Source: an uncultured Bacteroides sp. (lineage in GTDB: Bacteria > Bacteroidota > Bacteroidia > Bacteroidales > Bacteroidaceae). Taken from it: a stretch of 64,000 nt of DNA. The notes under the pieces were generated by a model. The model saw nothing but the letters and a program-made list of their open reading frames with translations, ran no database searches and was not told where the DNA came from. Location of the stretch: positions 806,001 through 870,000 of the forward strand of contig NZ_OY782578.1 of assembly GCF_963677945.1 (NCBI RefSeq). Direction: 5' to 3'. This document shows positions 57,850 to 64,000 of the stretch, piece after piece; position 1 is the first letter of the stretch, and every line of letters starts with the position of its first letter. A program made the translations under genes and the position numbers.

Positions 57850-59052
57850 TTACTTTGCCAAAATATCTTTTATTCTATTAAAATCACCATCGGTTTTTTC
57901 AGGATTCACTCTCAACAAATAAGCCAATAGCGGATAGATATCTACATTGATAAAGCCTTTAGATTTATAGTTTTTCTTAAAATCTGGTCCGTAAGCATAA
58001 AAGATAACCTGCATATCTGGGGAGTTTGGATCATATCCATGAGCTCCCTTAATTGGGGCAAGAGCATTAGCAAATTGCCATCCGCAATCGGGGCAGACAA
58101 CCACATCCCCTATCCTGTCACTCGTTCCATAATTCAAGGAAGCTGGGATCTCTTCTTTCATGTAAGCTTTGATATGGGCTACTTTTCTTAAATTCATTAA
58201 AACAGAATCTCTGTATCCTTCACGGGTAAATATAGAAGTAGGGTTAGTACCATCTACTTTCTCTACCCAACGGGAAGGAAGATAATCTTTCATGCAGACA
58301 AATCTGTCCGGACTAATTTCTGTCATTCCATGATCGGCAGTAATGATAACATTTACTTTTGAGGCTATCGGCAGTTTTTCAATCTTATATATCAGGTCAC
58401 CCATCAAACTGTCCAGATGATGAACCTCATTACCCACTTCTCTGCTTTTCGGTCCAAAATGGTGTCCTTTACCATCCGGTTCAGAAAAATAGAGCATTAT
58501 CAACTTTGGACGATCTTCCTCTTTTTTATTTAACCACGACACCACAGTATCAATTCTCGCAGCAAAAGAAATCATAGGCTTCTTATCATAGATTTTATAA
58601 TAAGTGGGATATGTGTTCTTTATGGCAATATCAGATCCTACCCAATATACATTTCCAGTCTTCACCCCCTGTTTCTGTGCAGTAATCCAGATAGGTTCCC
58701 CTAAATAATAAGCAGGATTATTACGGGTAGCAGAATCTCCCATTGAATAACGGATGCCACTCTTTTTATTCCAGAAAGTATTGTTAACTATACCATTATG
58801 ATCGGGCACTAATCCTGTGGCCAAAGTATAATGATTGGGAAAGGTAGATGCTGGATAAGATGGTTTCATCCTGTCCGCTTTTACTCCAATTTTTGCTATC
58901 TTATCAAGGTTTGGTGTAGAATACATTTGTGGATAATCCCACCTGAACGCATCTAACGATACAATAATTGTATAATTGTCGCTCTTTTTTGCTCCTTGTA
59001 CGGAGGAAGTAATTAATAGTACTAAAAATAGTAATGAAATAAATTTATGCAT
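57850..59052 (-). CDS. Exported nucleotide pyrophosphatase/phosphodiesterase (ENPP-like)
   Basis: Alkaline-phosphatase-fold enzyme of 400 residues with signal peptide (about 1-20). Metal and nucleophile residues are visible: D34 in VSLDAFRWDY, nucleophile T70 in YPASTFPNHYTLATG, YFSEPDGKGHHFGP near 188-201, ADHGMTEIS near 238-246 and GAHGYDPNSPDMQ near 343-355. It hydrolyses phosphodiester or pyrophosphate bonds of nucleotides outside the cytoplasm. It lies 74 bp after the TonB receptor gene, so release and uptake of a phosphorus or nucleoside compound is a plausible joint job. Confidence 0.92.
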   Translation of the reverse strand: MHKFISLLFLVLLITSSVQGAKKSDNYTIIVSLDAFRWDYPQMYSTPNLDKIAKIGVKADRMKPSYPASTFPNHYTLATGLVPDHNGIVNNTFWNKKSGIRYSMGDSATRNNPAYYLGEPIWITAQKQGVKTGNVYWVGSDIAIKNTYPTYYKIYDKKPMISFAARIDTVVSWLNKKEEDRPKLIMLYFSEPDGKGHHFGPKSREVGNEVHHLDSLMGDLIYKIEKLPIASKVNVIITADHGMTEISPDRFVCMKDYLPSRWVEKVDGTNPTSIFTREGYRDSVLMNLRKVAHIKAYMKEEIPASLNYGTSDRIGDVVVCPDCGWQFANALAPIKGAHGYDPNSPDMQVIFYAYGPDFKKNYKSKGFINVDIYPLLAYLLRVNPEKTDGDFNRIKDILAK

Positions 59053-59069
59053 AATATTTTTATTTAAAC

Positions 59070-59098
59070 AAAAAGGATACCTTCAAAGGTACCCTCTT
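59070..59098 (-). terminator. Hairpin with T-run between TonB receptor and phosphodiesterase genes
   Basis: Arms 59074-59083 and 59086-59095 pair with one mismatch and the minus strand continues with TTTT. It may lower expression of the phosphodiesterase relative to the receptor, or end the transcript. Confidence 0.7.
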
Positions 59099-59126
59099 TT
59101 ATTAAAAAATGATCAAATCATTGTTA

Positions 59127-62100
59127 TTAAAATATATACTTCACTCCAATTTGTGATCTCCAGCGAGAATTATAATCTGCTATACTATATAATTTGTCTC
59201 CTGCAGGTTTAGTAAACTGAAATGTTGGAACTCCATTAGCATCAACACTTGCAACAGAAACGGGAGTATAAGAATTACCTGGCGCATTATAAATACCCCA
59301 TGAGCGGTTTAACAGATTTCCAATATTTAAGATATCAAAAGAAAGCTGGATTGTATTTCTTCTTCCGCAAACATTTACATAGAAATCCTGAGCTAAATGG
59401 AAATCAAAATGATTTTCAAAAGCAGAGCGAAGCCCATTTCTTGGTATGTAATGACCTTTCAGACTCTTAATGTCTTTATTTGAATTAATCCATTCACCTA
59501 ATGCAGCTCTCTGCTGATCGGCAGTCATCGCATTCGGCGTAAAAGACATGGTTGCAAGTTCAGCATCAGTAGGAACATATAATACGTCATTACCAGAAGC
59601 ACCATCATTATTGATATTATTCTGATAACAGACAGAATAGTTAGCTCCTGATTGTCCATTATAAAAAAGGCTTACTGTTGTTGCAAAATGTTTTGCATAT
59701 TCCTTTTTGTAAGATATACTACCTATAACCCTATGACGTACATCAAAATCTGAATATGAGATCTCAGGATTATTAGGACCTTGCCAGTTTTCATTATATT
59801 GCCAGTTAGAAACAGCCTGACTGGAAGTTCCATCATTTAATCCTTTTGATTTTCCATAAGTATAAGCAGCCATAGTGCTTAAACCAAAATCAAAATCTTT
59901 TTCAAGTTTAGCTGTCAAACTATATGTGTATCCTTTGTTTGTATTGGTCAGATAAATAACACCTGTATACTCTTTTGTATATGCTTTGCTTGTTGAAGGA
60001 TTTGTCACAGCCTGATACAGAGGCCTTTTGTCTCCACCATTCGACAAATATTTCCCACTTTCCTCATAAGCTAGATTTTTATACAATACATTGTTCATTG
60101 TTTTTGAGTATAATCCTTCCAATGATCCTTTAATGCCATAAGCAAAAGTCTGTTCAAGAGCTAAATTAGCACGAAATACCTGTGGAAATTTAAATTTCTT
60201 ATCAACAACATCAATCTCTGAAGTCATTGCACCACTCGGTACATATTGTTTAGTAGGATCAATTTGAAATTTGAAGCCATTGGCCATAGCACTAGTCATA
60301 TCTTTTGCTTGCAGGCGGGTACGACTGTATTCTACACCAGTATTAGAGAAGTTATTTGATATCCACACAAAAGGTATTCTTCCAGTAAAGATTCCCAATC
60401 CACCTCGAACAAGGGTTTTTCTGGAATTATCCAGGTTCCATCTGAAGCCAATACGAGGAGAGAACATTGGAGTAGATGAAGGCATTTGGTTAGTTGCTAC
60501 ATTATACTCTTTTGCAATGGATGAATTGTTGAAAACAGCATTATTCCCCGGTTTATCAAAAAAAACAGGAATATCCATACGTACTCCATAGGTTAAGCGG
60601 AATAGATCTGTTACGTTCCAATCATCTTGTAAGTATAGTCCTAACTGAGCTGCACCAAATGTAGGAGCCCAACGTTTACTACCTGTTACATCTTCTTTTG
60701 AAAATGAATAATTGTATTCATAAGGAGCTACTTCATTAGTTGTGCCAATACTTAGAAAATCAGTCAATGAGTTATAAACATAAGATCCATAATTTTCACG
60801 GATAAACAAATTCTTAAATTTAAAGAATTCATTGTGAGTTCCGGCTGTTAATGTATGATTGCCTTTAAACCAGGTTAAATTGTCTGTTAAAGTCAACACA
60901 TCCTGATTCAAATAATTTGCAGGAGAATATCTTTCCGATCCAAATTCTACTGATCTGGAACCTGTGAGATTAATTTTTACATAAGGAATTGGTTTACCAT
61001 CAATATCTCTTGAATCTCTCACACGAGTATACCCAGCTCTCAATTCATTTGCCAGTTCGTTAGAAAAACGAGAATTTAATTCAGCAACAAGTGAATGAGT
61101 TTTATCATTCATTGTGTAACCATTATTATTAAAACGGAGAGCGTTTGCTGAATTTGAGAAAATTAACTGATTAGCATCCAGATAGCTATAACGAAGTGCA
61201 AATTTATTAGCCTGATTGATATTCCAGTCTATACGAGCCAATAATTTTGTTGATTCTGTATTAATATTTCTAGCACCATAACCACCACCATTATCGCCTC
61301 CTGTAAGAGATATTAGTTTATCAGAAATCTGTTTCGCTTCATCAATTGTAATATTTGAGCCATCACCAATATTATAAGAAGACGGATACGTTTTTTTAGT
61401 TTTTTCAGCATTTGCAAAAAAGAACAATTTATTTTTTATAATCGGACCTCCAAAAGTAAAGCCGTAAGTTTTATCTGACTGCTCAGACAGTTTCTTTCTA
61501 TCAACTACATCTTTTCCGGCAGTAGTACCTGCAAAGTTCTGATTATTATAGTATCCATATGCTGAACCATGAAATTCATTAGTTCCTGATTTTGTGATAG
61601 CATTAATACCACCACCGGTAAAGCCACTTTGACGAACATCAAAAGGAGCAATAACTACTTGCAGTTCTTCTATAGCATCAAGCGAAATAGGATTAGCTCC
61701 TGTTTGTCCACCATTAGTTCCACTTGAAGATAAGCCAAACACATCATTATTAACAGAACCATCAATCTGGAAACTGTTATATCTATTATTCGATCCGGCG
61801 AAAGATAGACCACTACCAGAAACTGTTGCTTGTGGAGTCATTTTAGCAACATCATAAATACTTCGTGAAATAGAAGGAGAATTTTCTATTCTATTTCTGT
61901 TAAAGTTTACAGCGGCACCTGTTCTTTGAGAATTAAATTTTCCATCTCTGGAGCCAACCACAACTACTTCATTCAAAATCTCAGAAGAAGCTTTAAGAGT
62001 TGTGTTCAACAAATAACTTTCTCCTAACTGCAAAGTAATACCAGAAAATGAAGACTTTTGAAAGCCCACATAAGATATTTCAACTTTATATGGACCTCCG

Positions 62101-62315
62101 GAACGCATTCCCTGAAGTGAGAAACGGCCATCATCATTGGTTATAGCTCCATATTTTGTGCCTGAAGGCACATGAATAGCTAATACCGTGGCCCCGATAG
62201 CGGGTCCTTCTTCAGCAACTACTTTACCATTTATTCCGGCAGTTGTAATTTGAGCATTAATCACAGTAGTAAGCATTAACATAACTACTATAAATAGAAA
62301 CAATCTTTTACACAT
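59127..62315 (-). CDS. TonB-dependent receptor with carboxypeptidase-like domain (Oar-like)
   Basis: Outer-membrane active-transport channel of 1062 residues. Signal peptide about 1-22; carboxypeptidase-regulatory-like domain about 26-110 (GINGKVVAEEGPAIGATVLA, DDGRFSLQGMRSGGPYKVEISYVGF); plug about 115-250 (ILNEVVVVGSRDG, NRYNSFQIDGSVNNDVFG, GGGINAITKSGTNEFHG); barrel to the final Phe of VKYIF. Unlike SusC it has no SusD partner gene. The Oar-like type may import peptides, nucleotides or phosphate compounds; the downstream phosphodiesterase favours the last two. Confidence 0.92.
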   Translation of the reverse strand: MCKRLFLFIVVMLMLTTVINAQITTAGINGKVVAEEGPAIGATVLAIHVPSGTKYGAITNDDGRFSLQGMRSGGPYKVEISYVGFQKSSFSGITLQLGESYLLNTTLKASSEILNEVVVVGSRDGKFNSQRTGAAVNFNRNRIENSPSISRSIYDVAKMTPQATVSGSGLSFAGSNNRYNSFQIDGSVNNDVFGLSSSGTNGGQTGANPISLDAIEELQVVIAPFDVRQSGFTGGGINAITKSGTNEFHGSAYGYYNNQNFAGTTAGKDVVDRKKLSEQSDKTYGFTFGGPIIKNKLFFFANAEKTKKTYPSSYNIGDGSNITIDEAKQISDKLISLTGGDNGGGYGARNINTESTKLLARIDWNINQANKFALRYSYLDANQLIFSNSANALRFNNNGYTMNDKTHSLVAELNSRFSNELANELRAGYTRVRDSRDIDGKPIPYVKINLTGSRSVEFGSERYSPANYLNQDVLTLTDNLTWFKGNHTLTAGTHNEFFKFKNLFIRENYGSYVYNSLTDFLSIGTTNEVAPYEYNYSFSKEDVTGSKRWAPTFGAAQLGLYLQDDWNVTDLFRLTYGVRMDIPVFFDKPGNNAVFNNSSIAKEYNVATNQMPSSTPMFSPRIGFRWNLDNSRKTLVRGGLGIFTGRIPFVWISNNFSNTGVEYSRTRLQAKDMTSAMANGFKFQIDPTKQYVPSGAMTSEIDVVDKKFKFPQVFRANLALEQTFAYGIKGSLEGLYSKTMNNVLYKNLAYEESGKYLSNGGDKRPLYQAVTNPSTSKAYTKEYTGVIYLTNTNKGYTYSLTAKLEKDFDFGLSTMAAYTYGKSKGLNDGTSSQAVSNWQYNENWQGPNNPEISYSDFDVRHRVIGSISYKKEYAKHFATTVSLFYNGQSGANYSVCYQNNINNDGASGNDVLYVPTDAELATMSFTPNAMTADQQRAALGEWINSNKDIKSLKGHYIPRNGLRSAFENHFDFHLAQDFYVNVCGRRNTIQLSFDILNIGNLLNRSWGIYNAPGNSYTPVSVASVDANGVPTFQFTKPAGDKLYSIADYNSRWRSQIGVKYIF

Positions 62316-62371
62316 AAACTAATCTAATTTGATAAATACTAATAACTTAAGATAATCCTAAATAAGTTTTA

Positions 62372-62379
62372 CAAAAGTA
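62372..62379 (-). promoter_or_regulatory. -7 element of the TonB receptor gene
   Basis: TACTTTTG on the minus strand, 57 bp before the start codon. Confidence 0.5.
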
Positions 62380-62526
62380 GATCCTTGATATGTCAGTTAG
62401 GCTTCATTTCTATTTCATATTAGTGGCAACAGAAAAAGATATGAAAAATTTGCAAGTTAAAAAGCTGTGTTTCTTTTGACACAAAAATCTCTTATCAATT
62501 AACTATATAATAAGTAAATATTGCTT

Positions 62527-62916
62527 TTAATGGTATTTCTGCATTTCAACACTAAGGTCTTTCGCAAATTCATTAATATCGACTATAAATCCAGATTTAC
62601 CTTTAATCGAGAAAACATTCATTAGCCAATTGTTTTTTTCAATCATGTCAATTATCTCCTCTTCAAATTCTTCAAGAGTTATCTCTTTAACAGAAAAACT
62701 TCTCCATTCGTCAACTACATTCTCCTCTGCAAACTTAGAAGCAGACCAAACTGATAAAACAGCACTATTTTCAACATCTGCTATTGCAAAAGTTCCATTT
62801 TCATCAACAAGAGTGTACATTTTTTCAGAGTCTGCAACTCGTTTTATAAAATATTCATAGCGTTGGAAAGCTTCTAGCTGAGATACAGCTTCAATCTCTT
62901 TATTTGTTATCTTCAT
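62527..62916 (-). CDS. DUF2750 family protein
   Basis: A 129-residue acidic cytosolic protein. The order RYEYFIKRVADSEKMYTLVD, then AVLSVWSASKFAEEN, then a DUF2750-like EEFEEEIIDMIEKNNWLMNVF agrees with this small family, which is often found as single genes or next to immunity-type genes. Function unknown. No operon partner is evident: the TonB receptor starts 211 bp downstream with its own promoter. Confidence 0.78.
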   Translation of the reverse strand: MKITNKEIEAVSQLEAFQRYEYFIKRVADSEKMYTLVDENGTFAIADVENSAVLSVWSASKFAEENVVDEWRSFSVKEITLEEFEEEIIDMIEKNNWLMNVFSIKGKSGFIVDINEFAKDLSVEMQKYH

Positions 62917-63029
62917 TATTAATTCGGATTTTCTCTATTTTTTCAATATAACGGTTATTTTCCTGATGATTCTGAATATAGTAATATTATAAATAAGCCA
63001 TAAATTTGCCATCTTTCATTAAATAGAGT

Positions 63030-63206
63030 TCAATCTACTTCATGACGACGGCTTATTATTGATATTACAATTAACCATAAAACATACAAAACAGCAAATG
63101 GGATAAGTAATCGAAGCCAATAACTATTTTTAATACTATATATTGGTAAGAAAAACAATATATAAAGAAGGGAAATCTCAAATAATAAATATTTTAACAA
63201 AAACAA
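63030..63206 (-). CDS. Possible 58-residue membrane peptide with TTG start
   Basis: In the gap 62917-63359 a minus-strand frame from TTG at 63206 to TGA at 63030 encodes a hydrophobic peptide with two membrane-like segments joined by IKNSYWLRL and a charged end SRRHEVD. There is no ATG in the frame after the preceding in-frame stop (63219-63221). It may be a real small membrane protein with a rare start, or the remnant of a broken gene. Nothing else coding is seen in this gap. Confidence 0.3.
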   Translation of the reverse strand: MFLLKYLLFEISLLYILFFLPIYSIKNSYWLRLLIPFAVLYVLWLIVISIISRRHEVD

Positions 63207-63256
63207 ACTCTCTTTAATTTACCATTGAATTATAAGTATATTCAGGAGTGTTGACA

Positions 63257-63341
63257 CTGGCTTTTACAAAGTTAAATGCATTGAAGTATGTCGGTTCGCT
63301 TGTTTATCCAAAATCTATGATAGCTCATGTAAAAGTGCCAG
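63257..63341. repeat. Long-range inverted repeat, imperfect
   Basis: CTGGCTTTTACA (63257-63268) and TGTAAAAGTGCCAG (63328-63341) are inverted copies with a 2-nt bulge, 59 bp apart. They could be the ends of a tiny mobile-element remnant or a stem downstream of the lipoprotein gene at 63360. Confidence 0.35.
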
Positions 63342-63359
63342 CTTCCTTTTTCTACCTAT

Positions 63360-63923
63360 TCATTTTATATCATTATGATTAAAAGTTGTATCTTTAAGTT
63401 CTTCCATCCAATTTAAAGATCCAGCAAACCAACAATAATATCCAGTGCTCTTTTTGAGAAGATAAATCAATTTATTACTTCTTTTTTGATATTTATCATT
63501 ATAATAAAGCTTACTTGCATAAGTTCCACCTAATAAAATATGCGATTGCGTTTTGTTATTAAAATAAATAACGGCAATAACTCGTGCATCTCTAAAAGTT
63601 AATTCATTGCTGGGAATTAACTGCTTTATCTCCTTTTCTATTTCTTTTAATACTTTTTGATCATTTATTGTAGAATCAATAACACCAATCCGGCATCTCC
63701 CAGAATTTAGAAATCTTATTTCCTTAAAAGGAACAGATTTTACACGTTTAATATCTCTAAATTTTATCGAGATAGGCGATTCTCGAATATTATTAAAATA
63801 TGATACTTGGATAGAATCAATAATACATCCAGTACTATTTTGTGATATTTTTTTGCAACTAGATAAAACAAAAAATAAGATGGTTGTTGCAAAAAAAGTG
63901 AATAAATTTAATTTTATTTTCAT
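63360..63923 (-). CDS. Lipoprotein of unknown function
   Basis: A 187-residue protein with a type II signal peptide (lipobox LSSC, Cys23, followed by KK). The mature part is basic and mixed in structure, with several hydrophobic strands (ARVIAVIYFNN, SHILLGGTYASKLYY, YYCWFAGSLNWMEEL). I do not recognise a family. The preceding 77 bp to the window edge show no gene start. It may belong to the same accessory group as the lipoprotein at 25099, but no sequence similarity is evident. Confidence 0.7.
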   Translation of the reverse strand: MKIKLNLFTFFATTILFFVLSSCKKISQNSTGCIIDSIQVSYFNNIRESPISIKFRDIKRVKSVPFKEIRFLNSGRCRIGVIDSTINDQKVLKEIEKEIKQLIPSNELTFRDARVIAVIYFNNKTQSHILLGGTYASKLYYNDKYQKRSNKLIYLLKKSTGYYCWFAGSLNWMEELKDTTFNHNDIK

Positions 63924-64000
63924 CTTTTTCTATTCCACTTTCTAAATAAAAGATTAAACATAAACAGATATATAAGTTCTAGCTATATAAAACCACAAGA

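Overview
The window looks like chromosome from a Bacteroidales bacterium, probably in or near Bacteroidaceae. The DNA is AT-rich. Many genes are preceded by the Bacteroidetes primary-sigma -7 element TAnnTTTG. Lipoproteins and secreted proteins have Bacteroidetes-style signals. Gene blocks such as ftsX-DUF3098-uppP-truB-queA-folK, parE-coaD-S41 protease and gcvH-purE-ispG fit that phylum. A nitrogenase cluster is unusual for a gut Bacteroides, so an environmental or insect/digester-associated relative is a reasonable guess; the species cannot be told from this sequence.

Positions 1-15,380 (all genes on the minus strand) form one functional block for nitrogen fixation and molybdenum supply. 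Reading in the direction of transcription it holds a molybdate-binding Mop protein, a one-domain ModE regulator, an outer-membrane porin, modA, modB, modC, then nifH-nifI1-nifI2-nifD-nifK, then nifE-nifN-nifB-[2Fe-2S] ferredoxin-nifV, and a small unrecognised gene cut by the window edge. This is the compact clostridial/methanogen type of nif set: structural genes, FeMo-cofactor assembly genes, homocitrate synthase and two PII-like switch-off proteins. The control DNA is the most interesting part. Three transcription starts (mop, nifH, nifE) share a sigma-54-like -24/-12 element whose -12 core is GT instead of GC, and each has a TACAT-N2-ATGTA type palindrome 70-145 bp upstream. The porin-modA unit has two tandem 24-bp sites with the geometry of ModE operators. 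The gene for sigma-54 (rpoN) lies in the same window at 52.8 kb.

Positions 15,400-22,250 (minus strand) are housekeeping: metK behind a probable SAM-II riboswitch, then folate, queuosine, pseudouridine, undecaprenyl-phosphate recycling, cell-division and methyltransferase genes. Positions 22,500-31,480 are mixed: an inverting GH97 alpha-glucosidase, an orphan NTF2-fold immunity-like lipoprotein, a HAD phosphatase, tRNA-Met(CAT), a PL10 pectate lyase, a PhzF-like protein, a nitroreductase and a THUMP-like methyltransferase.

Positions 31,590-41,150 (plus strand) carry a GNAT-like protein, parE, coaD, an S41 protease, a calcium P-type ATPase, a HAD hydrolase and ribF. Positions 41,380-50,000 hold a small metal-binding-domain-like membrane protein, sufE, an M28 glutaminyl-cyclase-like lipoprotein, an LD-carboxypeptidase, ptb-buk (butyrate or branched-chain acid formation), two small membrane proteins, an Lrp regulator and two FKBP prolyl isomerases. 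Positions 50,100-57,830 hold a zinc-less sirtuin, a TGS-uridine kinase-like protein, rpoN, a PAP2-like membrane protein, gcvH, purE and ispG. The right end has a SusD-less TonB receptor paired with a secreted phosphodiesterase, then a DUF2750 protein, a possible tiny membrane ORF and a lipoprotein of unknown function.
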